A DNA stretch of 6,849 nucleotides from CAYXPG01 sp964564845 (GCA_964564845.1 CAZMCN010000110.1:1-6849); one strand, 5' to 3'. Shown: positions 1-6,787, counted from the stretch's first letter. Numbers and translations: made by a program. Notes: a model not told the origin generated them from the letters alone.

Positions 1-414
1 TCGCTCGGCTCAAAATTAATGACCGTTGAGCAGTCAATGATGTTCAAACCCGGCGAAAAACTGCCCATTGCCCGGACCACCGATACCGTAAAGCAAATGC
101 TTCAAAAGACCAGCGATGTAAAACGCCACGGTGCCGTGATGGTCGTTGATAAAGATGGAAAATTAACTGGTATTGTTACCGATGCCGACCTTAGACGCCT
201 CATCACAAAAGAAGGACAGGCAGCTTTCGAGCTCAAGGCCGGTGATATTATGACTGCAAATTGCAAAAGAATAAGGGTCGATGCACTTGCCGCTGAGGCA
301 ACAGCCATTTTCCATAAATTCAGAATCGATGAGCTGCCGGTTGTTGACGCCGACGATAAACCGGTCGGCTTGATTGATGTACAGGATATTGTAACAATAA
401 AAGTTGTCGGCTGA
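1..414 (+). CDS. kdsD: Arabinose-5-phosphate isomerase (KdsD/KpsF/GutQ family), 3' end only: tandem CBS domains
   Basis: The reading frame is open from base 1, so the gene begins left of the window and only its last 137 codons are present. The first visible residues, SLGSKL, match the end of the HPGG(S/A)LG signature that joins the sugar-isomerase (SIS) domain to the CBS pair in KdsD. Two CBS domains follow, at about visible residues 8-68 and 80-136. They carry the typical GIVTDADLRRLI and ELPVVD...PVGLIDVQDI segments. The family converts D-ribulose 5-phosphate to D-arabinose 5-phosphate, the first dedicated step of KDO synthesis, in the cytoplasm. The catalytic SIS domain lies outside the window, so its integrity cannot be judged. 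An internal ATG at 19 should not be taken as the start, because the family signature continues upstream of it. The kdsC gene follows, which supports the LPS role over a capsule (KpsF) or glucitol (GutQ) paralogue. Confidence 0.87.
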   Translation, partial: SLGSKLMTVEQSMMFKPGEKLPIARTTDTVKQMLQKTSDVKRHGAVMVVDKDGKLTGIVTDADLRRLITKEGQAAFELKAGDIMTANCKRIRVDALAAEATAIFHKFRIDELPVVDADDKPVGLIDVQDIVTIKVVG

Positions 415-421
415 ACCGGCT

Positions 422-426
422 GGAGG
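422..426 (+). promoter_or_regulatory. Strong GGAGG ribosome-binding-like motif in the kdsD-kdsC gap, poorly placed for any start
   Basis: A perfect GGAGG lies 7 bases after the kdsD stop. The only in-frame start near it is TTG at 429, just 2 bases downstream, which is too close for normal Shine-Dalgarno use. The ATG preferred for kdsC is at 483, 56 bases away. The motif may serve the TTG inefficiently, or be a leftover, or be chance. Confidence 0.3.
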
Positions 427-482
427 TTTTGCCGCACTGCACAGAAGACCTGCAGCTCAGGGTTAAATGGGGTTCAGAGCAG

Positions 483-1010
483 ATGGCAGAGAAGTCGAAT
501 ACAAAGCTTGCAGACATAAAATTGCTGGTGTTGGATGTCGATGGTGTTTTGACGGATGGGACCGTAATAATCAACCCGGACGGCAGTGAAAGTAAAGGTT
601 TCAATGTATTCGATGGTCATGGAATTCGAATGTGGAAAAGGGCGGGACTTAAAGTTGCTTTTTTGAGCGGCAGACTGTCGCAGCCCACAAAACTTCGGGC
701 CCAGCAGCTTGGGGTTGATTATTGTATTCAGGATTGCCGTGATAAACTATCAGCGATTAAGAAACTTCTTGAGCAGCTTGGTATCGGCGCCGAAGAAACA
801 GCCTTCATCGGTGATGATTTGATGGATTTGCAGGCAATAAAATATGTGGGCTTTGGAGCGGCTGTTGCCAATGCGGTTGATGAAATTAAACAATATGCTG
901 ATTATGTGACCGACCTGCCCGGCGGCAAAGGTGCCGTACGGGAAGTGATAGAATATATCCTGAAAAGTAACGGAAAATGGCAGGTACTTGTCAAAAAATA
1001 TATGCCTTGA
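483..1010 (+). CDS. kdsC: 3-deoxy-D-manno-octulosonate 8-phosphate phosphatase (KdsC, HAD family)
   Basis: KdsC hydrolyses KDO-8-phosphate to free KDO and phosphate in the cytoplasm, before KDO is activated to CMP-KDO. The 175-residue product has the family size (about 160-190 residues) and all HAD motifs: DVDGVLTDG with nucleophile D18 and acid/base D20, LSGR (S62), a lysine at K88 in RDKL, and IGDDLMDL with D111/D112 for magnesium. It has no cap domain, as in C0-type HADs that act as tetramers. The GGKGAVRE segment (147-154) is the conserved KdsC C-terminal loop that reaches the neighbouring subunit's active site. ATG 483 places the DxD motif at residue 18, as in compact relatives. A TTG at 429 would add 18 residues (MPHCTEDLQ...) that look unrelated to the family, so I did not choose it, although the site upstream of 483 has only a weak ribosome-binding sequence. 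It lies between kdsD and an LPS-transport gene on the same strand, with 68 and 22 base gaps, so one operon is likely. Confidence 0.9.
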   Translation: MAEKSNTKLADIKLLVLDVDGVLTDGTVIINPDGSESKGFNVFDGHGIRMWKRAGLKVAFLSGRLSQPTKLRAQQLGVDYCIQDCRDKLSAIKKLLEQLGIGAEETAFIGDDLMDLQAIKYVGFGAAVANAVDEIKQYADYVTDLPGGKGAVREVIEYILKSNGKWQVLVKKYMP

Positions 1011-1032
1011 AACCGTAATTAAGAGTTTTTAC

Positions 1033-3030
1033 ATGACTCTTAAATTGAGAAAAATTTATGTTTGGATTATTTCCCTGCTGGCTGTGCTTCTAATTTATCT
1101 GCTTGTAAACCGGCTGTATGAAACTCCCGAGATTGAAATTGAAAAGGCGGATGAGTTGGCGGCTATCACAGGGGAGTTTGACAGTAATGTCGGCAAGGTA
1201 GGAGACGTTGGAGTCGGTAAAGTCGAGTTTGCCGTGTTCAAAGATACGAACAGAGAATTCGGGTTCGAAAAACTTCTTCACAAGGAGGGTAGTGAATGGG
1301 AGCTCGAAAAGCCATTTATGGTTTTTTACCGGCCTAAATTCAAATGTTTCATTAACGCCGCTCGTGGAAAGGTTCAGGTTGAAACCTCTGCCGGCAAAAC
1401 CACCCCGAAAGATGCGACACTCAGCGAAAATGTGGTTATACATATTTTGCCTGAGCCGCCCAGCAGCATCAAAGAAACTTTTATCTACCTTGATGACCTC
1501 CTTTTTATCAGCGACAGGGCACAAATTTCAACTGCCGGTCAGGTCAAACTCATCTCGGAAGATGCTCAAATGCTCGGCAAAGGGATGGAGCTTATCTATA
1601 ATAATCAGGCCTATCGACTCGAATACCTCAAGATATTTCATCTGGACAGTTTGCTTCTGAGAACTTCGGGCCCATCTTTTCTTCCCCCGTCCCGGACAGA
1701 TTCCGGCAGTCCCATCGATACCGTTGCTCGCGTCGAAACACCGCCACCGGCCCTGCCTGTTGCCTCTGATGACTCTCAAAAAGCTGAACTCTCCCCGGCA
1801 GAGTCCCATCAACCCACAAAGCAAACCGCCGCGCAGAGTGATGTTCAGTACTACAGTTTTTTATTCAGAAAAAATGTTCTTGTAAATGGACCGGAGTACC
1901 TGATTTTCGCTGATGAATTTGCTATCAACAATATCAGCGATAAAAACAATGAAAATAAAACCGTCGGCACAGATGGTACAGCCCCGGCCCCTGCCCAAAG
2001 CAAGACAGCGCAGGCAAAAACACAAAAGCCCACAGAAAATCTGCCCGAACAGCCTGTTGATATTATTGTAACCTGTGATGATGGTATTGTTGTTACACCG
2101 ATGGACAAGACACTAAAAAAAACTGCCGAAATGGATGCCGTCTCAACCGTAACTGGCGGCAGAGGGCTTGAAAATTTCGGCGACCCCAATGGCCAAGCCA
2201 CTCTCGCTGCCCGACGAATTGACTATTGCTCAATCTCCGAAGAGGTTCTCCTCCAGGGCGATTGTCTCGGCACAATCCGTGAAACAGACAAAAACATCAA
2301 AGCCGAGCGCAAACTTTCGGCACAGAAGATTCTCGTAAAATTATCCAAAGAAAATAAACAAAACACCTCCCAGGCACCGGGCATTGAACATGTAACTGCC
2401 AGCGGTGGGGTCGTTCAGCTTGATACTTCAAAATGGGCAGGAGAAAAACTGCTCGGCTTTACCAAACTGAAATGTCTTCAATTTGACTTTGACCCGAATG
2501 AGCAGGTCTTTTCCGCAGCCGGACCAGGCGCAATAGCAGTTGATAATTCCAGAATCGCCCACTCAAAACCAAAGGCAAACAAATTCAGTCTGCAAAAAAA
2601 GTGCGTCGCAGTAGCGCGAAACTTTGATACTCTGAATTATTTCCTCCAGGAGAATCAGGTTATTGCTGATGCGGGAAACGAGCAAATTCTCATTGATTAT
2701 TTTCCTGTTGAAAATGACCGATACGGCCAACAAATCACAGCCACAGCAAGGCACATAGAGGCCCTTCTTTACGAGACCGCCGAGGGCAGAAACGAACTTT
2801 CAACCCTTAGGGCGTCAGGCGGAATCAGTTACGCAGAAAAGGGTATTGACTTTGAAGGCAGCAGCTTATTTTACGATGCAAATAAATCTTTAATCACAGC
2901 CTGGAGTGACGGCTCTCAACCGTGCCTCTTAAATGGCACCCCTGTTGATGGAATTAAATATAACTTAAAGAGCGGAAGGGCCTCTGAAGCCAAAATAGTC
3001 GGTCCAGGCGGCCTGGTCTATGGAAGGTGA
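1033..3030 (+). CDS. lptC: Membrane-anchored LPS-transport protein with LptC-like N-terminal and LptA/OstA-like C-terminal regions
   Basis: The 665-residue product starts with positive residues (K4, R6, K7) and one hydrophobic helix at about 8-26, giving an inner-membrane anchor with a periplasmic body. Residues about 45-210 look like the LptC beta-jellyroll; the clearest part is LFISDRAQISTAGQVKLISEDAQMLG-type sequence at 157-182, followed by GMELIYN. Proline/alanine/glutamine-rich linkers lie at about 212-270 and 303-342. Further beta-rich stretches at about 274-300, 341-440, 452-530 and 532-660 resemble LptA/OstA repeats; the best is ASGGISY...FEGSSLFYDANKSLITAWSDG (594-627). LptC of E. 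coli is about 190 residues and LptA about 185, so this is far longer than either. Seven cysteines lie in the periplasmic part (105, 348, 399, 411, 481, 524, 631). ATG 1033 was chosen because the anchor starts right after it and a weak AAGAG lies 7 bases upstream; TTG 988 would overlap kdsC by 23 bases. The kdsD-kdsC context supports the role. The LptC-like part is fairly clear; the number of LptA-like units is inferred by eye. Confidence 0.7.
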   Translation: MTLKLRKIYVWIISLLAVLLIYLLVNRLYETPEIEIEKADELAAITGEFDSNVGKVGDVGVGKVEFAVFKDTNREFGFEKLLHKEGSEWELEKPFMVFYRPKFKCFINAARGKVQVETSAGKTTPKDATLSENVVIHILPEPPSSIKETFIYLDDLLFISDRAQISTAGQVKLISEDAQMLGKGMELIYNNQAYRLEYLKIFHLDSLLLRTSGPSFLPPSRTDSGSPIDTVARVETPPPALPVASDDSQKAELSPAESHQPTKQTAAQSDVQYYSFLFRKNVLVNGPEYLIFADEFAINNISDKNNENKTVGTDGTAPAPAQSKTAQAKTQKPTENLPEQPVDIIVTCDDGIVVTPMDKTLKKTAEMDAVSTVTGGRGLENFGDPNGQATLAARRIDYCSISEEVLLQGDCLGTIRETDKNIKAERKLSAQKILVKLSKENKQNTSQAPGIEHVTASGGVVQLDTSKWAGEKLLGFTKLKCLQFDFDPNEQVFSAAGPGAIAVDNSRIAHSKPKANKFSLQKKCVAVARNFDTLNYFLQENQVIADAGNEQILIDYFPVENDRYGQQITATARHIEALLYETAEGRNELSTLRASGGISYAEKGIDFEGSSLFYDANKSLITAWSDGSQPCLLNGTPVDGIKYNLKSGRASEAKIVGPGGLVYGR

Positions 3031-3037
3031 AACAACT

Positions 3038-3085
3038 CGGCAGGATAATAAATCACTTCTCTAATTGCGTGCCTGTATCTTGCCG
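3038..3085. terminator. Possible weak bidirectional stem-loop between convergent genes
   Basis: CGGCAGGATA at 3038-3047 pairs with TATCTTGCCG at 3076-3085: ten base pairs including one G-U, with a 28-base loop. It sits in the 72-base gap between two convergent genes, where a shared terminator would be expected. The loop is long and neither side has a true U-tract (the minus-strand side continues AGTTGTTT), so it is not a classical intrinsic terminator. Confidence 0.27.
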
Positions 3086-3102
3086 CCCACTCCCATTAGC
3101 AA

Positions 3103-3783
3103 TCAGTCACAAAGCTTCTGCAAATCACTTATTTCCAGTTCGTTTAAGTGCGCTACGATTTTTTCAGCAAGTTTCAGCTCTTCAGCGTCATAGGAGTTTG
3201 TAACTGCAACGGTGTGTATTCCCGCCACCCTGGCCGCTTCGAGACCCCAGTAGGAATCTTCTATCACAATGCAATGCTCGGCCAATATAGGTTCAGAACT
3301 TTTTTTGTTGAGTTTTTGCAGCGCCAGCAGAAAACCTTCCGGGTTCGGTTTGCCTGTTCTTACCTGCTCAGCCGATACTATCACATCAAAGAAGGGTTGC
3401 AGACCGGCCTCTTCCAGTATCAGCATAATCTCTGTAAGAAGTGACCCTGAACATATCGCCATTGTAATATTGTTTTGCTTGAGCTTCTGCAGGAAGTCCT
3501 TTACCCCAGGGATTAACCTGCCTTCGGTTCTTGCAAGTTTCTCGAAGTCCTCGTTTTTTTGCTTTATGAGATTTTCAATTTCCTCATCATCGAGGCCGAG
3601 TTTGCCTTCGCTGCGAAGCTGCCCGAAGCAGTCAAGATCGCTTGAGCCGAGGTATTTTTTGTAATAATCCTTTTTTGTTATCTCGATGCCGTATTGGCCA
3701 AGCACATTATTAAAGCTGCGAAGATGCAGAACTTCGGAATCTGTTATTACTCCGTCAAAATCGAATATAACTGCCTGAAGCAT
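3103..3783 (-). CDS. HAD-superfamily hydrolase, beta-phosphoglucomutase-like / phosphoglycolate-phosphatase-like (subfamily IA)
   Basis: The 226-residue product has the full set of HAD motifs: FDFDGVITDSE with nucleophile D8 and acid/base D10, AICSGS with S112, GKPNPEGF with K145, and IEDSYWGLEAARVAG with E175/D176. A helical cap domain is inserted at about residues 16-88, typical of subfamily IA, and the size is normal. Such enzymes are cytosolic phosphatases or phosphomutases acting on small phosphorylated sugars and metabolites. The sequence does not decide which: beta-phosphoglucomutase, 2-deoxyglucose-6-phosphatase-like and generic sugar phosphatases share these motifs. The ATG at 3783 has a good GAGGTGG site 4 bases upstream. 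The gene starts only 12 bases after the stop of the acyl-CoA dehydrogenase gene, so the two are very probably co-transcribed, but no functional link to acyl-CoA oxidation is evident. It is only distantly related to KdsC, which is a cap-less HAD. Confidence 0.87.
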   Translation of the reverse strand: MLQAVIFDFDGVITDSEVLHLRSFNNVLGQYGIEITKKDYYKKYLGSSDLDCFGQLRSEGKLGLDDEEIENLIKQKNEDFEKLARTEGRLIPGVKDFLQKLKQNNITMAICSGSLLTEIMLILEEAGLQPFFDVIVSAEQVRTGKPNPEGFLLALQKLNKKSSEPILAEHCIVIEDSYWGLEAARVAGIHTVAVTNSYDAEELKLAEKIVAHLNELEISDLQKLCD

Positions 3784-3787
3784 AAAA

Positions 3788-3794
3788 CCACCTC
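3788..3794 (-). promoter_or_regulatory. Ribosome-binding site GAGGTGG of the HAD hydrolase gene
   Basis: On the minus strand GAGGTGG is followed by TTTT and ATG 3783. It lies inside the 12-base gap after the acyl-CoA dehydrogenase stop. Together with the motif position (DxD at residues 8-10) it fixes the start of the HAD gene. Confidence 0.6.
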
Positions 3795-3795
3795 T

Positions 3796-5586
3796 TTATT
3801 CGGCGGGCACCGGCCCGATTAGAGCCTCGTAATCGGCAAATGTTGATTTGTCACCACTGCAAATCTTCTCTGACAATGCCGTTATCTTTGGTACATTGTT
3901 GCTGATAAATCTGCGGGCAATCATTGCCTTGCGATATTTCATTTGGATGCTTTCGCCCGAAGCGTCATCTGTTGCAACCTCCATCTCAACTTTCGTACTG
4001 GCCTGACCGCAAAAAAGATAACCATTAATTAAATCTATTGCGATATCAACAAGGGCTCTTCCGTAAAGGTCCATGTATTCGTTGCCCTGTTCTTTTACGA
4101 AGGCAGCCGAGCTTTTTAATAGTTCTCTTCCTTCGTTGAGTTTTTCCAGTAAATCTTTTAGATTGTCGGAGTAATTTTCCCGGGCCAGCTCGGCCATAAA
4201 TTTTTCCGCTGTGCCGCTGCAGACCCCGCGGACCGCGGCAACAACCTGCAGTTGGCTTGTCCCTTCGTAAATAGTTGTAATTCTGGCGTCACGAGCGTGC
4301 CGTTCACAGGCATAGTCACGCATATAACCGCTGCCGCCGAGCACCTGTATCGAATCATAAGCGATTCTGTTACACATCTCGCTGCAGTAATATTTACTCA
4401 TCGGCGTCAGCATCCCCGCATACCGTTTGTATTTTCGAGACTCGTTTTTAAGCTCTTTGGCCTTGCCTTTGTCCCCCGGCGGATTAGTTTGAAGACGTTT
4501 GGCATAGCCGATTTCCATATCCACTATGCGCGACGTCTCATACAGAAGCGCTCGGCCGGCTTCAATGGCAATCTTCATATCAATCAGCATATCCCGAACG
4601 GCCGGCAGTTTTTCAATTGCCACGCCGAATTGAACCCTGCTGGCGGCGTAATCACGCCCAACCCTGTAAGCTGCCTCGGCGATACCAACCGATTGGGCTG
4701 CAATTCCAATGCGCGCGCCGTTCATCAGACTCATAACGTATGTTACAAGACCGCGTTGACGTTCGCCGATTATCTGACAGGGCGTATTGTCAAAGAATAT
4801 CTCGCAGGTTGGTGAGCCGTGAATTCCTAATTTATCTTCCAGCCGGCGAATATGGATACTCGGCCCTCTGTCACATACAAATAAACTCAGCCCCAGTCCT
4901 CCGGCCCTCTCCGGCTCACTGCGGGCCAATACCAGCAGAACTTGGCCGCAGCCGTTGGTGATAAACCTTTTTACGCCGTGCAGAAACCACTTGCCGTCGT
5001 CCTGAAATGCACGCAGCTTGACCGACTGCAAATCAGAACCTGCATCCGGTTCGGTCAGCACCATAGCGCCTGTTACCTTCCCTGCCGAAAAGTCATATAA
5101 GTATTTCTCTTTAATTTCTTCGCAGGCAAAGGCGTTAATTGTCTCGGCTATCCCTTGAAGGCCGAATATGTTCATAAGTGAAGCATCTGCTCGCGAGACC
5201 ATCTCGATGGCCATCGAGTAAATGAGATTTGGAAAGTTCAGACCGCCGAATCTGTGCGGCAAAGTTATGCCCATTACATCGGCCTTGGCAAGCTGTTCGA
5301 GAGATTCGGCAATGCCTTTCGCATAGGTTACCGAGCCGTCTTCGCTGAGGGTATTGCCCTGGCGGTCAACGTCTTCGGCTCGCTCAGCAATGAAATCACC
5401 GCTAAGCTGTCCCAGCGAATTCAGTACTAAATCATAATTTTGTATTGCTTCGGCGGCATCGGCCGGAGCATAATCGAATTCGCTCGCAAACTTAAAGCCT
5501 TCTTCGCAAATTGCTGCTAATTTGCCGGGCCCTGTATGCCTGAACAAAAATTGTATATCGTCGTTATCTCTGTAAAAATTTGCCAT
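3796..5586 (-). CDS. Acyl-CoA dehydrogenase, large form with extra C-terminal domain
   Basis: FAD-dependent enzyme introducing the alpha-beta double bond into an acyl-CoA and passing electrons to ETF. The 596 residues exceed the about 380-400 of medium-chain types and fit the class with an N-terminal extension and an added C-terminal helical domain (about 460-596, acetyl-CoA-dehydrogenase-C-like). Visible motifs: MVLTEPDAGSD (175-185) and FITNG (208-212) of the middle beta domain, DKLGIHGSPT (251-260), SRVQFG (316-321), QVLGGSGYMRDYACERHARDARI split over 414-436, and IYEGTSQLQ (439-447), where E441 is the expected catalytic base as in MCAD. A lysine-rich stretch at about 373-388 before the LTPMSKYYCSEM segment appears normal for this class. 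ATG 5586 (MANFYRDND) was chosen because relatives start this way and AAGGA lies 8 bases upstream; a GTG at 5607 would add seven residues derived from a repeat-like sequence. Substrate (straight, branched or aromatic acyl chain) cannot be told. etfA lies just upstream on the same strand. Confidence 0.92.
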   Translation of the reverse strand: MANFYRDNDDIQFLFRHTGPGKLAAICEEGFKFASEFDYAPADAAEAIQNYDLVLNSLGQLSGDFIAERAEDVDRQGNTLSEDGSVTYAKGIAESLEQLAKADVMGITLPHRFGGLNFPNLIYSMAIEMVSRADASLMNIFGLQGIAETINAFACEEIKEKYLYDFSAGKVTGAMVLTEPDAGSDLQSVKLRAFQDDGKWFLHGVKRFITNGCGQVLLVLARSEPERAGGLGLSLFVCDRGPSIHIRRLEDKLGIHGSPTCEIFFDNTPCQIIGERQRGLVTYVMSLMNGARIGIAAQSVGIAEAAYRVGRDYAASRVQFGVAIEKLPAVRDMLIDMKIAIEAGRALLYETSRIVDMEIGYAKRLQTNPPGDKGKAKELKNESRKYKRYAGMLTPMSKYYCSEMCNRIAYDSIQVLGGSGYMRDYACERHARDARITTIYEGTSQLQVVAAVRGVCSGTAEKFMAELARENYSDNLKDLLEKLNEGRELLKSSAAFVKEQGNEYMDLYGRALVDIAIDLINGYLFCGQASTKVEMEVATDDASGESIQMKYRKAMIARRFISNNVPKITALSEKICSGDKSTFADYEALIGPVPAE

Positions 5587-5603
5587 AACCCATTTCCTTT
5601 TTG

Positions 5604-5620
5604 CCACAAAGACACCAAGA
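5604..5620 (-). repeat. Repeat-like motif TCTTGGTGTCTTTGTGG before the acyl-CoA dehydrogenase start
   Basis: The minus-strand text TCTTGGTGTCTTTGTGGC resembles a short motif I recall as dispersed in intergenic DNA of several environmental bacteria. Only one copy is in this window, so its repetitive nature cannot be shown here. It creates the alternative GTG start at 5607. Confidence 0.35.
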
Positions 5621-5637
5621 AACTAAGGTTTTTATGT

Positions 5638-5657
5638 GTCGTTCCTGCGCCGGCAGG
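5638..5657 (+). repeat. Palindromic repeat-like element GTCGTTCCTGCG...GCAGG in the etfA-acd gap
   Basis: It contains the hairpin CCTGC (5644-5648), loop GCCG, GCAGG (5653-5657). Its first 12 bases match 10 of 12 with a second element at 6797-6808 (GTCATTCCCGCG). The pattern resembles dispersed GTCATTCCCGCG...-type intergenic repeats known in many genomes. There is no U-tract after the hairpin on either strand, so it is not a classical terminator. Confidence 0.45.
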
Positions 5658-5693
5658 CCCCCGGTGATTGTCGAAAAGCCGATTGACGAATTG

Positions 5694-5721
5694 AAATCGA
5701 AAATCGTAAATCGAAAATCCA
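5694..5721 (+). repeat. Tandem duplication of a 14-base AT-rich unit
   Basis: AAATCGAAAATCGT (5694-5707) is followed directly by AAATCGAAAATCCA (5708-5721), identical at 12 of 14 positions; each unit itself contains two AATCG-like halves. It lies in the 154-base gap between etfA and the acyl-CoA dehydrogenase start. It may be a short replication-slippage product or part of a dispersed repeat; function is unknown. Confidence 0.6.
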
Positions 5722-5740
5722 TCGGCCGCCGCCTTCATAA

Positions 5741-6772
5741 CTAAAGTGTTTTTTCTTTAATTGCCTTTATCATTTTGGGTACAATAACGTTCAGGTCGCC
5801 GACTATTTTGTAATGTGCAATTGTGAATATGGGCGCATCCGGGTCGTTATTTATGGCGATAATTTTTTGGCTTTGGTTCATACCGGCCTGGTGCTGGATT
5901 GCACCGCTGATTCCGGCTGCGATGTACAAAACAGGCCGAACAGTCGTGCCGGTTTGGCCGACCTGATGGTCGTGGTCGATAAAGCCCAAATCGACCGCCG
6001 CCCTTGTAGCTGCCGGCGCCGCCCCCAGACAGTTGGCCAAATCCCAGATGAGTTGGAAATTTTCCTTGCTGCCTACGCCTGCTCCGCCGGCAACGATTAT
6101 CCTTGCTGCTTTCAGATTGACCTTTTTGGGACGCTTGTGCTCGGCGATAATCTCCAGCGGCAAATCCTGCCGAGACAACTGTGCCTTCTCTCGGACAATT
6201 TCACCTTTGCGCTGTGCGTCCGGCTGAGGCATCGGCATTACACCTTCGCGGACGGTTGCCATTTGCGGCCAGCGGTCGTAATTTATAATCGTGGCGATTA
6301 TGTTCCCGCCGAAGGCAGGCCTTATCTGAAATAGTAGATTTTTGTAGCTCTCGCCGTCGTTGGCTTTCGTATGGTCGCCGATTTGAAGGTCGGTGCAGTC
6401 GGCGGTAAGACCCGCCTTGGCAGAGCTTGCAATCCGGGGAGCCAAATCACGACCGGTAATTGTTGCTCCGTAAAGAACTATCTGCGGCTTGTATTTATGA
6501 ATCAAATCATAAATTACTTTTGCATAGCTGTTTGTCTGGTAACTTCGAAGAAGCGGATGCTCGACCAGATATACTTTATCAGCCCCGTAGTGTATCAGGT
6601 TGGTTGCGAGAGCTTCGATACCATTGCCTAAGACGGCCGCCGCCAGTTTTACACCTAACGTATCGGCCAGCCGTCGTGCTTTACTCATCAATTCAATCGG
6701 CGTATCTTCTAATCGACCGTCATGCTGCTCGGCAAAAACCCAAACTTCACCTTGTCTGTTCACTCCTATCAT
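5741..6772 (-). CDS. etfA: Electron transfer flavoprotein alpha subunit
   Basis: EtfA pairs with EtfB to form the soluble flavoprotein that takes electrons from acyl-CoA dehydrogenases. The 343-residue length is normal. The N-terminal alpha/beta domain (about 8-190) has VWVFAEQHDG, GADKVYLVEHP, and GATITGRDLAPRIA with GLTADCTDL. The C-terminal FAD-binding domain (about 215-340) has VGQTGTTVRP (271-280), LYIAAGISGAIQHQAGM (282-298, H294) and IIAINNDPDAPIF (304-316). In the usual SGGRG motif the arginine is replaced by alanine (AGGAGVGSKENF, A231), whereas human ETF alpha has R249 there next to the flavin. ATG 6772 is the likely start: its only upstream help is a weak GAG inside a short tandem repeat, and an AGGAG lies within codons 2-4 in front of GTG 6763, the alternative start. 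etfB normally lies directly upstream but is not recognisable in the remaining 77 bases. The acyl-CoA dehydrogenase gene follows after 154 bases and is the probable partner. Confidence 0.93.
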   Translation of the reverse strand: MIGVNRQGEVWVFAEQHDGRLEDTPIELMSKARRLADTLGVKLAAAVLGNGIEALATNLIHYGADKVYLVEHPLLRSYQTNSYAKVIYDLIHKYKPQIVLYGATITGRDLAPRIASSAKAGLTADCTDLQIGDHTKANDGESYKNLLFQIRPAFGGNIIATIINYDRWPQMATVREGVMPMPQPDAQRKGEIVREKAQLSRQDLPLEIIAEHKRPKKVNLKAARIIVAGGAGVGSKENFQLIWDLANCLGAAPAATRAAVDLGFIDHDHQVGQTGTTVRPVLYIAAGISGAIQHQAGMNQSQKIIAINNDPDAPIFTIAHYKIVGDLNVIVPKMIKAIKEKTL

Positions 6773-6773
6773 A

Positions 6774-6787
6774 TCTCGTATCTCGTA
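6774..6787 (-). repeat. Tandem heptamer TACGAGA x2 immediately before etfA
   Basis: On the minus strand two exact TACGAGA units (6787-6781 and 6780-6774) end one base before the etfA ATG. The GAGA of the first unit is 8 bases from the ATG and is the only Shine-Dalgarno-like sequence upstream of it. Confidence 0.5.

Noticed and set aside
320..604. Minus-strand frame across the kdsD-kdsC junction
   Set aside because: It is antisense to conserved CBS and HAD motifs and has low-complexity serine-rich translation.
1208..1660. 150-codon plus-strand frame within the LptC-like gene
   Set aside because: An out-of-frame shadow in the middle of a longer gene with a membrane anchor and family-like sequence; no own motifs.
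3004..3016. GC-rich palindrome CCAGGCGGCCTGG near the end of the LptC-like gene
   Set aside because: It encodes the conserved-looking GPGG segment before the stop and has no U-tract after it, so it is not supported as a terminator.
4252..4815. 187-codon plus-strand open frame antisense to the acyl-CoA dehydrogenase gene
   Set aside because: It lies wholly inside a strongly supported gene, has no recognisable motif, and mirrors that gene's codon pattern.
5517..5738. 73-codon minus-strand frame across the etfA-acd spacer
   Set aside because: It overlaps the start of the acyl-CoA dehydrogenase in another frame, and part of its translation (SIYDFRFQF) is just the AT-rich tandem repeat read as protein.
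5813..6334. 173-codon plus-strand open frame antisense to etfA
   Set aside because: It is fully covered by etfA, which has clear FAD-binding motifs; cysteine-rich unfamiliar translation with no domain.
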